This document shows positions 1 to 10,200 of a stretch of 52,520 bases of DNA, in pieces. A program made the position numbers and the translations under genes. A model generated the notes under the pieces. That model was not told the origin of the DNA. It ran no database searches and saw only the letters and a list, made by a program, of their open reading frames with translations. Source of the DNA: a virus. Every line of letters begins with the position of its first letter. Position 1 is the first letter of the stretch. The stretch lies in IMG/VR virus record IMGVR_UViG_3300008116_000069, positions 1 to 52,520 of that record; one strand, 5' to 3'.

Positions 1-1
1 T

Positions 2-3000
2 AAGATTAGAAGTGCAGAGCAAGACTCAGCATCAAATCTTTATGAAGAAACAAATCAAATGAATTTAGCATATGCTTATAATAAAAATAGAGCACATGTA
101 AAGAGTGAAGCAGAAGCAAAAGCATTTATGAATGAACTTATTGAAAAGAAAAATAAGACAGCCTTTGATAGATATGCAATTGCTGCATTAGATAAAAGAA
201 TTAAAGATAAATTCTATGATAGATTTAAGACACGTCAAGACGAACTACTTATGGCAAACAAGGGAGTCCTCACTCCTGGAGGAAGTTATGGAAATATTCC
301 AGCAGTTCTTACACCAGGAGAAGCAGTACTATCTAAGGATGTTGTTGATAAGTACCAACCACTAATTTCAGCAATGTCAGAAGGAGATATCCCAGGATAC
401 TTCGGTGGAGTAATGCTTGGAATGCCAATGTCATTTGCAAAAACACAACAGATGAGAGCATCACAAGCACAACTGGAAGCAGCCGTTGCAAAGAGCCGAC
501 TTGCTAAGGTTGAGCCAACAGACTTTGGACACCTAATACAGCCGTTCTCTGGAAGAAGTTATCCAATTCCAGGTATCGGTGGTATATACAGAAAGCCTAG
601 CGGTGAAGTAGTAGTAGTTAAGCCTGCAGTAGATGAAAGATCTGCATTGGCTGAAATCAGAGCAACTCAGATTGCAAGAGAAGCCCATGGACTTGACTCT
701 CCAAAGCAATCAATTAAAACAATGATTGACCCAACAGATCCAACTGGTAAGCGTAAGATAATTGTTCTTGAGTCACCATATAATAAAAAGTTTGCAGAAC
801 CAACAGGAAAGTTTACAAAACAGCAATATGTCAGACAGTTAGTTGCCTCAACACTTCGTGGAGACAAAGACTTACAAATGTCTAACCTATCTGGAAATAT
901 GCTCGCCGATGTTGGTACCGCTGGAGTGTTTAGTAAAGCATCTGGATTTAGAGATTTTGCAAAGGCTATGCCTTCTATGGAAGAGCAGGCAGTTATTAAC
1001 CTGCTTGGAGTTAAGGGTGGAGCAAAGAAATTCTTTGCAGAAGCAACAGCACCTATTGCATCAAAGATGAGTGCACAAGAGTTTGAGTCACTTATGCTTG
1101 CTGAAATAAATACTGTTTTACCTAAACTTAAAAAGACCATTGCTTCATTTAAATTGAGTGGTGACGAATCTAAAGTCTACGCCGATATGATTGCTCGTCT
1201 TGAAGCAGGAAAGAAAGCAGACTGGAAGAAAATTCACGGGGTACATACAAATGTAAAGCCTAAGAAGTATAAGACAGGTGTAGTGTCAGTACCAGGACCA
1301 AAGGGTGCAGGAGATATTATGCCTGCAATGCTTTCTCCAGGAGAAGCAGTTATTCCAGCAAGAATGACAGAGAAGTATTCACCACTTATATCTGGAATGA
1401 TTAATGACAGTATTCCAGGGTTTGGTACTGGTCCAGGGTTTTTTGATCCAGAGGAGCCTGCTTACAAGGTTACAGATAAAAGATCAGGTGCTGGACCAAC
1501 ACCACCAACACCACCAGGATCTCCAGGAGGACGTAATCCGTGGGATCCTCCTAAACCTATAGATGATCCTTGGAGAACGCCATCACAAGGTACACCAGGA
1601 CAAGAAAGAATTGGAAGAGCCATAGATAGGCTGTTCGGTGGACCACGGGGAGAAAAACTTGCTAAGGCTGCAGAGAGAATAGGTGCTAAGTTTGAAAAAG
1701 CAGCACCCGCTATTGCTAACGTTGGCACCACAATGGGAGATACAACAAGAGCATTTGAAAAAGACAAAACAAGAGGGTTTACTGGTTGGTTAACTGGATA
1801 CGGAAGAGTCTCTGACACAGTTCAAAATGATGATGGCTCTACAAGAAGAGCAACACCAGCAGAACGTGAAAATATGAGGCAAGACAAGAGAATGCAGGCA
1901 AGCCAAAGAGGTATGGGTATTGGTATGGCTGCAATGATGGTTCCGATGGCTGCAGGAGCATACGCACAAAAGAATCCTGACAGCGGTATTGCAAAAAATA
2001 TGGATATGATTATGATGATATCTATGTTGGTAATGCTATTGCCAATGCTTAACAGTCCTCTTAAGTTGTTGATAGGAACAGTTGCTGGACTAGCCGTTGT
2101 CTATAAGATGCAGTCAATGGCAATTAAAAAGAGCATGCTTGAAGGTGAAAAGCAGGGCAAGTCCATGATAATGGCATCAAGTCAACTTGAGGAACTTGGA
2201 AAGATAACTGGAACTGTTTCTAAAACACAGATTGCTGCAGAAAGAAGAAAAGCAAGAAATACAGATATTTCTCCAGTTAGTATAGAGTTTGGAAATAAAG
2301 TTATAGGAGAAAGTGATTTTGGTAAAAATCTTAAAACTTCTTTTGAACAAAGCATAGCAGATTTTGGAGAAAGCGCTGCAGTTGATTCATTGGCTAATCA
2401 ACTTGGAACTGCTGTATCTCAAGGAATTTTAAGTGCAGATCAAGCAGAATCTATAGCAGTTGCACTTACTAGAAATCTAAAAGATGCAAAACTTGAACTG
2501 AACGTAAGAGGAAGGCTTATTCAACTACTTGGTCCAAATGGAGAAAACTTAGTTTCAAATCCACTGGCAGTAGAAGTTGAACTAATAGCAAGCGGACAAA
2601 GAGTTCAGAAGGCTGCTACTGATAATTTAAATAAGGTTGCAAGTGAGCAAGTAGGAATAAACACAAAGGGAGAAATTCTTCAGACTGTAGGTGCCACAGT
2701 TGGTGGCGGATACATAGCAGCAAGAGCAGGAATGAGCGCTGCAAATATGATGAGCGAAGTATCAGCAGCCCGTGCTGGTGGTACTGGAGTTATGAAGGCA
2801 ATACAAATTGCAAGTGCAGCAAGAAAGGCTGGAACGGCAGGATCTTTAGCCGCAGCAGCAGCAGGCGCTCCTGCAGCAGGTGTTGGAGCAGTTCCTGGAT
2901 TAGTAGGCGCATTAGTGTCAACAGTAGTTCTTGGTGGAATTGAAGCAGGACTTAGAAATTGGCAAAAGGGTAAAGAAAAGGCTGTAATGGCAAAAGCCGC

Positions 3001-6000
3001 TGGAGTTGTGCAGGGTATAACAACACAGAATCTTGCAGCATCACAAGGAAGTATTGATGCACTAACTTCCCAATATGATACAGCAATTGCAAATCTAGAA
3101 CTTAAAAAGAAAACATTAAAGACAGAACAAGAACGTGCTGCTGTTGACCAACAAATTCTTGGACTCCAAACTAAAAAAGATAGTGGTCTTAAAGACTTGC
3201 GAAAGAGTCAATCAGATATTCTTGGTAGTGTTGTTTCTAACTATGAGACTGTAAATAAAAGAAGTCTGATGGAAACCATAAGTCCATTTGGTTCTGGAAG
3301 AGGCCAGGTTCGTGATAAGTATATGGAAGCATTCTCTGTTGGAATGCAAGAAAAATTTAAAGACAGTCCAGCACTAAAAGCACAAGCAACTGCTTTACAA
3401 AGCCAACTAGACAATATTGGTAATGATGCGGTAACACTTGAAATATCAACACTAGTAACCTCCGATGTTTTGACACCAAACGAAGCATCTGTAATGCTTA
3501 AGACTCTTACAGCAACAGGTGGAGATGTTAGCAAAAACCTTCAGGCAATGGTTGCTGTTCAAGGCACTGAAGGACTTCAAAGACTATCAACACTTCTAAC
3601 CCTAATTCCAAATGAAAATAATCAAAGACAATTAGTCTTAGCAGTTAAACAAATGAACAAAACAGAGGCAGATGCAACATTCTCAGCAATTGAAGAACTC
3701 GGCAAAATTCCAGACTACGTAGGAATTGACTTAAACATTGAAACACAAAAGAATGATATTGTAGATCTTAAGAGAGCAGGAAAAGAAATTGATGCACTTA
3801 AGAAGCAATTTCCTAATGGAAATATAGATCTTAAGGCATTAATTAAAATGCAAGAAGAGGCAGGCGGAGTAGGAAAAAATCTAACGCTAGATGCTGCTAT
3901 TGCACAATGGACAGCAATATCAAAACTTCCTAAAGAATTACAGTTCCAAGCAATGATTACTATTGGCTCAATTAGTCAAAGTGATAGTTTTGACCAAATT
4001 CTTGACAGAGAACTTTCTGCAGCATTCTATAAGCAAAATCCTGAACTTGCTATGAGTTTTGTTGATCCCAAAAAAGAGGCTGCTAAAAAGGCTAAACTAA
4101 AAGCATTTAAAGAAGATCTTAAGAATATTGATGCAGCAACAAAAGCATATTTTGACAGACTTGCTCCACAAATATTTGGTACTGCAGTTCCCCCAGTAGT
4201 ACCACCTGGAGGTGGAGGAGCAAATGCAAATAAAACAAAGAAGGATACTTCTTGGCTAAATGACCTTACACAAAGACTAAAGATTGTAAAAGACTCTTCA
4301 ATTGATGCATTAAACCCACTAGCCTCTATTAAAAAATTCCTTGGTGGAGATATTGCTGGTCAAGGCGGGGGTAGTGTTAAGTCAAATACATCACTTGATA
4401 AGCAATTAGGTGCTATCCAAAAAATTGATCAACTTGCTCTTGATGGAAACATTGCTGGATTGTCAGATGACTTCCGTGAAATTCTAGTGAACATGGATCC
4501 AGAACAGTTTGTTTTATGGTCAAAAACACTTTTTAAGGTTGGCAAGGAAGGAAGAATAACTGGGCTTACTCAGGACTTTATTGATATTAATAGTGCTTTT
4601 AGAACTGCAACTATTGGAGAGTATATTGAGAATGAGAAAAAGGCTGTTGATGAAATTCGTGACAGAGTTAATGCATACTCTTTGCTAACAGACATGGCAA
4701 GGGAGTATGGTTTTTCTGTAGCAGACACAGATCAACTTATGAAAAATCAATCCTTTGTTGCTGACATTGCAAACGGAGTTAGATACTCAAAAGAAGAACT
4801 TGCTGGATTGCTTGAAATAAATAGAGATGCAAGACAAATGCTTTCTAGAGAAGCAACAATGGGACAACTTCAGGAGACCAATAAAATTCAAATGCAGATA
4901 GATGCATTTAAAAAATTACAATCTGAAGGTGTTGCATATGAAACAATTCTTCAAGTAATTTCTAAGTCAGAGTGGGTTGAAGCAGTTCTTACTGCTACTG
5001 GAAAAATATCAGATGAGTTCCCTAACCTTATTAAATCTGCTAAAGATTATAAGAAAGTCTTGTTTGAATTACAGCAACTTCAAGAGTCTGATGCAACAAA
5101 GATAGATCAAAGATTCGCAGCAGAGGCAGCAAGAATAACTGCAAAGGCTGCAGCAGATTTTAGAAAAACAAACTCAATGTCTGTTGAGCAGTTTAACGTT
5201 ATAACAAAAGAAAAAGAAATTGCACAAAGAGGTTTCCAGGACCAGATTGATACATACAATGATGGAATTTCAGCAATTGAAAAACTTGAGCAATCTGTAA
5301 ACGATAAATATGATGCAAAGGCTAAATTAATTGATGAGCAAGTTAGTGCTCTAGATAAGGTTCGTTCTATCAATGAAGATATTGCAGCACAGCAAGAAAA
5401 CCAACTAACCTTAGCAGACGCTCTCACACAAGGTGACATTTCAGCAGCAGCCAAGGCTGCAGCAGATTATTCTGCTCAACAAGCAGATGTTGCTTCTAGA
5501 AGTGCCAGCGAAGCACTTGACGAACAAAGAGCAGCCATGGAAGTTGCTAGACAAAAAGAAATTGATAATCTTAAAACAAAAATTAATGGAAAAGAATATA
5601 CTAGAAAACAACTTGCAGAATTAACAGCATCAATACAAGAAAAAGATATTGATAGACTTGCTAAAGAAATTGAAGCAAGAAATCGCATAGTAACTGCATA
5701 CGAAGATGCAAACACAAAGGCATTAGCAAATGTAGAAATTAACAAGATGACCTCAACAGAGTGGGATTACATAAAAGGTGCTGTTACTACATTAAACGAA
5801 GCCTATGATGCACAGGTAATTGATATTGATGCAATTGCAAAATCAGTAGGTGGGGTATCTGGAGCATGGGATGCAGTTACAACAGCAATTAAGACTGCAT
5901 CTTTAGAAGTTGGTAAGTACCCAGTATCTGGATCAGAAAAGTTTGCAATAGATAAGGCCGCTGCCGATAAAGCAGCAGCAGACAAGGCTGCAGCGGATAA

Positions 6001-6640
6001 ACTAGCAGCAGAAAAGAAAGCAGCAGAAGATGCAGCAAAAGCAGGAGCAGGTGCGGGTACACAAACTGTAGATCCTAATTCTGCAAGAGGTAGACTCAAT
6101 GCTTATCTAAAAGCAAAAGAAGATAGACTTGCAGCAGCAGAAGAAAAAAGAAAACTAGAAGCAGCAGCAGCAGAACTTGCTACATCAAGTGCTGCTCTTA
6201 GAAAACTACAATCTGGACAAGCACTAACAGCCATTGAAAGAAAGTTACTTGGAATCGGAATGGCTAAGGGTGGATTTGTTCCACAGTATATGGCTTCTGG
6301 AGGTTTTTCAATAGGAACAGATACAGTTCCTGCGATGCTAACACCTGGAGAGTTTGTAGTAAGAAAGAGTATTGCAGATCAATACGGACCACTTCTTGAG
6401 TCTTTAAATAATGGAACATATAAATCTTTTGAAGCGCCAACATATTCTAATATGAATAATAGTGCTGTTAAGGTAGGAGTAGGATCATCAAATGCTCCAT
6501 CAGATAACTCCAGCAAGGTGTATAATTATAACGTAGGTATTAGCGTAAGTAACACAAGTGCAAGTGCAGATGACATTGCTAAGGTAGTTATGGCTGAGAT
6601 TAAATATATTGATTCACAAAGACTTAGAGGGCAGAGATAA
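2..6640 (+). CDS. Tape measure protein (5' end outside window)
   Basis: The protein sets tail length inside the tube and helps DNA passage on infection. The frame is open from base 2 with no stop, so the true start lies left of the window; the first ATG is at 59. More than 2200 residues are visible. Hydrophobic stretches lie near residues 645-680 and 930-965 (counting from the ATG at 59), with long Gln/Lys/Ala-rich helical regions and an Ala/Asp/Lys repeat near 1965-2000. A motif of the type PAMLTPGEAV followed by KYxPLI occurs three times (about bases 295-410, 1318-1435, 6325-6425). One copy near the C-terminus is usual in this family. Its size and position before tail-tip genes make the call safe. 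It overlaps the next gene as TAATG. Confidence 0.93.
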   Translation, partial: KIRSAEQDSASNLYEETNQMNLAYAYNKNRAHVKSEAEAKAFMNELIEKKNKTAFDRYAIAALDKRIKDKFYDRFKTRQDELLMANKGVLTPGGSYGNIPAVLTPGEAVLSKDVVDKYQPLISAMSEGDIPGYFGGVMLGMPMSFAKTQQMRASQAQLEAAVAKSRLAKVEPTDFGHLIQPFSGRSYPIPGIGGIYRKPSGEVVVVKPAVDERSALAEIRATQIAREAHGLDSPKQSIKTMIDPTDPTGKRKIIVLESPYNKKFAEPTGKFTKQQYVRQLVASTLRGDKDLQMSNLSGNMLADVGTAGVFSKASGFRDFAKAMPSMEEQAVINLLGVKGGAKKFFAEATAPIASKMSAQEFESLMLAEINTVLPKLKKTIASFKLSGDESKVYADMIARLEAGKKADWKKIHGVHTNVKPKKYKTGVVSVPGPKGAGDIMPAMLSPGEAVIPARMTEKYSPLISGMINDSIPGFGTGPGFFDPEEPAYKVTDKRSGAGPTPPTPPGSPGGRNPWDPPKPIDDPWRTPSQGTPGQERIGRAIDRLFGGPRGEKLAKAAERIGAKFEKAAPAIANVGTTMGDTTRAFEKDKTRGFTGWLTGYGRVSDTVQNDDGSTRRATPAERENMRQDKRMQASQRGMGIGMAAMMVPMAAGAYAQKNPDSGIAKNMDMIMMISMLVMLLPMLNSPLKLLIGTVAGLAVVYKMQSMAIKKSMLEGEKQGKSMIMASSQLEELGKITGTVSKTQIAAERRKARNTDISPVSIEFGNKVIGESDFGKNLKTSFEQSIADFGESAAVDSLANQLGTAVSQGILSADQAESIAVALTRNLKDAKLELNVRGRLIQLLGPNGENLVSNPLAVEVELIASGQRVQKAATDNLNKVASEQVGINTKGEILQTVGATVGGGYIAARAGMSAANMMSEVSAARAGGTGVMKAIQIASAARKAGTAGSLAAAAAGAPAAGVGAVPGLVGALVSTVVLGGIEAGLRNWQKGKEKAVMAKAAGVVQGITTQNLAASQGSIDALTSQYDTAIANLELKKKTLKTEQERAAVDQQILGLQTKKDSGLKDLRKSQSDILGSVVSNYETVNKRSLMETISPFGSGRGQVRDKYMEAFSVGMQEKFKDSPALKAQATALQSQLDNIGNDAVTLEISTLVTSDVLTPNEASVMLKTLTATGGDVSKNLQAMVAVQGTEGLQRLSTLLTLIPNENNQRQLVLAVKQMNKTEADATFSAIEELGKIPDYVGIDLNIETQKNDIVDLKRAGKEIDALKKQFPNGNIDLKALIKMQEEAGGVGKNLTLDAAIAQWTAISKLPKELQFQAMITIGSISQSDSFDQILDRELSAAFYKQNPELAMSFVDPKKEAAKKAKLKAFKEDLKNIDAATKAYFDRLAPQIFGTAVPPVVPPGGGGANANKTKKDTSWLNDLTQRLKIVKDSSIDALNPLASIKKFLGGDIAGQGGGSVKSNTSLDKQLGAIQKIDQLALDGNIAGLSDDFREILVNMDPEQFVLWSKTLFKVGKEGRITGLTQDFIDINSAFRTATIGEYIENEKKAVDEIRDRVNAYSLLTDMAREYGFSVADTDQLMKNQSFVADIANGVRYSKEELAGLLEINRDARQMLSREATMGQLQETNKIQMQIDAFKKLQSEGVAYETILQVISKSEWVEAVLTATGKISDEFPNLIKSAKDYKKVLFELQQLQESDATKIDQRFAAEAARITAKAAADFRKTNSMSVEQFNVITKEKEIAQRGFQDQIDTYNDGISAIEKLEQSVNDKYDAKAKLIDEQVSALDKVRSINEDIAAQQENQLTLADALTQGDISAAAKAAADYSAQQADVASRSASEALDEQRAAMEVARQKEIDNLKTKINGKEYTRKQLAELTASIQEKDIDRLAKEIEARNRIVTAYEDANTKALANVEINKMTSTEWDYIKGAVTTLNEAYDAQVIDIDAIAKSVGGVSGAWDAVTTAIKTASLEVGKYPVSGSEKFAIDKAAADKAAADKAAADKLAAEKKAAEDAAKAGAGAGTQTVDPNSARGRLNAYLKAKEDRLAAAEEKRKLEAAAAELATSSAALRKLQSGQALTAIERKLLGIGMAKGGFVPQYMASGGFSIGTDTVPAMLTPGEFVVRKSIADQYGPLLESLNNGTYKSFEAPTYSNMNNSAVKVGVGSSNAPSDNSSKVYNYNVGISVSNTSASADDIAKVVMAEIKYIDSQRLRGQR

Positions 6641-7275
6641 TGGCAACGTCAGGCTATATAACAGGTAGAAAGCGCTATCAGAGACCACAAGGTATTCTTT
6701 GGTCCAATAACGCAGGAACGCTCTCAAATGGTCTCTACGTGCCTACAGGGTACGAAATTGGGGCAGATATCGGGGCAGAGACAAACGCATCCCTAATAGA
6801 CCAGTTCCTAATACTATCTGACCATAATCGTAGTGAGTTAAGATTTTCTCCTAAAAGAATTGAACAAAGACAAAGAACCATTAATGGGCGTATGCGTTCA
6901 TACCATATCGCTGATAAACTAGAAATATCATGGTCTTGGGATAACCTTCCTTCAAGAGCATATAGCGAAAGCCCTGAGTTTGGATCTAATGGTCTTTCAG
7001 CCCTAAAGGGAACACAGTCTGAATACACAGCAGATGGTGGAGCAGGCGGTGTAGATCTTTTAGATTGGTATGAAACACATAGAGGTCCATTCTGGATGTT
7101 CTTAGCATATGATAAATACAGTAACTTTGAAAACACAGAAGATCCGTATGACCACCTTCATCAGTATAACCAAGTTATTCAGGTTTATATATCTGATTTT
7201 AACTATACTGTTGTAAAACGTGGAGCAACAAACCACGACCTTTGGAATATTTCGGTAACACTGGAAGAGGTCTAG
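6640..7275 (+). CDS. Minor tail protein, probably distal tail (Dit-like)
   Basis: This 211-residue protein starts inside the tape measure stop codon (TAATG), so the two are translationally coupled. It has no signal peptide or membrane segment and is rich in aromatic residues and mixed beta-type sequence. In siphoviruses the gene directly after the tape measure usually encodes the distal tail protein, the hub joining tube and tip. That assignment rests on position; I do not recognise a diagnostic motif. The next gene starts one base after its stop. Confidence 0.6.
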   Translation: MATSGYITGRKRYQRPQGILWSNNAGTLSNGLYVPTGYEIGADIGAETNASLIDQFLILSDHNRSELRFSPKRIEQRQRTINGRMRSYHIADKLEISWSWDNLPSRAYSESPEFGSNGLSALKGTQSEYTADGGAGGVDLLDWYETHRGPFWMFLAYDKYSNFENTEDPYDHLHQYNQVIQVYISDFNYTVVKRGATNHDLWNISVTLEEV

Positions 7276-7276
7276 A

Positions 7277-10200
7277 GTGTTTGTAAGTAGCGAACTAAAG
7301 ACACACCTAGAGTCTTCTTCAACTATCCAGTTGCAGTCTCTTGTTTTGGCTGAGTGGAATATGAACATGCCAGACAATGTTCAGAAACTAGGTAACTATA
7401 GATACAGACCAACAGGAACCGATAACAAGTTTAAGACTATAGCAACTACTTTTGATGCTGCAGACGCTGCTGGTTTGTATACAGGTGCTACTGATGCTGA
7501 CATTGCTATTGATGGTGGTTTTACAAATTCTGGAATCCCCCAATTTTTTACATCTACTAAGGATAAAATGAAAATGATTTACTCTTTAGAAGATTGCATT
7601 AAACCATTCAGACCAAGATCTGGTATTAATAAGTTAATGTATTTTAGTGGTAACTATATTCATAACTCAAATGAGTTAATGTCACAAAGACCTAGATATT
7701 ATATGCCATCTCGCTATGACGAATTTAAATATTGGACTTCATATAGAACTGAGACTGCAGTAGAAGACGGGGTTACAAAAACAATTGAGCGTGGAATTGC
7801 TAAGAACAAAGTTGGAACCTTAAACTATATTGATGATACAGCGCCATTTGTTGTGTATAAGGAAAATGTTCCAGCAAACAGAATTATTATAAAGATGCAG
7901 ACAAATATTGGGAATGTAAATCTAGGTCCATTTACAACATCTGCGGGATCAATTCAAGATCCTTTGTTTAGAACAGACTATAAGACAACTCCTGTTAACT
8001 GGAAAATACAGTACCTAAAGGATAGCGCTTGGGTGGATGCTCAATCTTTTAATGCTTCAAGCGTAAGAGACGACGGGACAGCAATAGTTGGATCAGATGG
8101 ATATGTTGAATTACAATATGGACTAATACTTCCTAAAGAATATAAAACAAAGTTTAACTATCAAGGAACACTTCCAGCAGTATCACAGTTGCCAAGCACA
8201 GCGTTTGATGGATATGCGTACTTGGTTATTCCTACAACTGGTAGCAGAGGAACATTTCATATTTGGGATGAAGCCTCAGAAGAATATAAAACATTTACTC
8301 CGCAATATGGGTGGAGAGTTGCAGAAGAAACAGTAAACAATGAAAGTAGTTTTATAGAAGATCTTACATCTCCTACTTACTTTAACAATGAAACAGATGG
8401 TCAAAAGGTTTATAGAGAGTTCCAGAACATACGTGGAATTCGCATTGTCGTAGATACTATGAACAAGTTTGATTCTAGGTTTGACCTAATTGAAATGTCA
8501 CCTAGACTTGTTGTTGATATTTCTGATAAAGTTATAGACTTTAAAATTAAGAAAAGCCTTGCTGATCTTGGCTCAACATCTTTGCCAGTTGGACAACTAC
8601 TTGCTTCAACTGGAGACATTTCTCTTTTTGATGATGACCAAGCATTTAATCCTAACAATACAAATAGCATAATTAGTAAGTATGTAAGAAAAAACATTAA
8701 GTTTAATTTCTATGAAAAGATTGTTAATGTTGGTGGATATGATTATTATGTGCCAATGAAAACTTTATACTCAGAAGGTTTCCCACAGGTTGAACGTAAC
8801 TCTGGATCTCTTTCTTTAACTCTTAGAGATATGTACTTCTTACTTGAGTCAATGCCTGCGCCAAGAATGCTTGTTACAGAGGCATCACTTAGTTATGCCA
8901 TCACACTTTTACTTGACTATATTGGATTTAGCAACTATACATTCCTTAGAGTTGCTGGTGAAAAAGATCCAATCATTCCATACTTCTTTATTGCTCCAGA
9001 CCAAAATGTTGCTGAGGTATTAAACCAGTTAGCCGTTTCAACACAAACAGCAATGTTCTTTGATGAATATAATAATTTTGTTGTGATGAGTAAAGATTAT
9101 ATGATGCCTTCGCTAACCCAAAGAGAATCAAACTTTGTTTTGTCTGGGTCTAACAACCAAACAGATACAGGTGTAACTGAAAATGCTACATCTGGAAATC
9201 TTCCAAACATTATATCTATTGCATCTGAAGATAAAAAGATCTTTAACTCAGGAAAGATTAACTATACGACAAGATATATCCAGAGATCATACGGAAGCAT
9301 TCGTCAAGCAAGCCTAGTAGATCAAGAAAAAACATGGATATACAAGCCTGCACTTTTGTGGGAAGTATCTGGAACTGAAAATACAAAGACTATTAATGAA
9401 GTAGCAAGTACTCAGGGTAGTTATGTTTTAGGGGCAATGCCAATTGCATCAGATGTACCTAGTGCTGTACCAACAGTTGTTAATAACTTAATGACAAATA
9501 ACATAATTGATTTAGGAGAAAACGTATACTGGCTAACAAGATATACGGGTTATCTATATGCAAGCGGTGAAATTATTAAATACGATGCTGCAGAGTTTAG
9601 CGTTACCCTTGGTCTTTGGTATGACATTAAGGCAGATGGAACAATAGATGAAACAAAACAATATTTTGTAGAACCAGGAAACTTTGCACCAGCATCAGTT
9701 ATTTCTACAATTGAAGCGCAGGTAAAGTCTAAGGCAATCACTCAGGCACAAGCAGATAAGACTATTGAGCAATGGAAGGCAACCCACAGACAGGGTTCAA
9801 GTAACGTTTGGGTTAGCAGCAATGAAGAGTATCAAAAATATTTCTCTGTGTTGCCGTTTAACGGAAAAATCTACCCTACTGGAAGAATCAGAATTTATTC
9901 TGTACCTTACTATGAAACAACTGGGGGAGTTACAAAGATGAAGAACGGTGCCGTTGTCGAGCATGGTCGTGGACAATTTGGTACAAAGGTAACATCTCAT
10001 AGTGCTGGAATAAGTTCTTATTGGTCAAATAACGATAACGTGCGTGGCTGTACTATGAAGGCTAGAGATTATTTATTTACAACTAACACAAATCCAACCT
10101 TACCAACCACAGTTGCTGGAATTGCTGGAGTTGATAATGCTCGTGCTAAGCAAACAACTAGAAACAGTATTATTAGAAACTTCATGTCTTTAAGCGGAAA

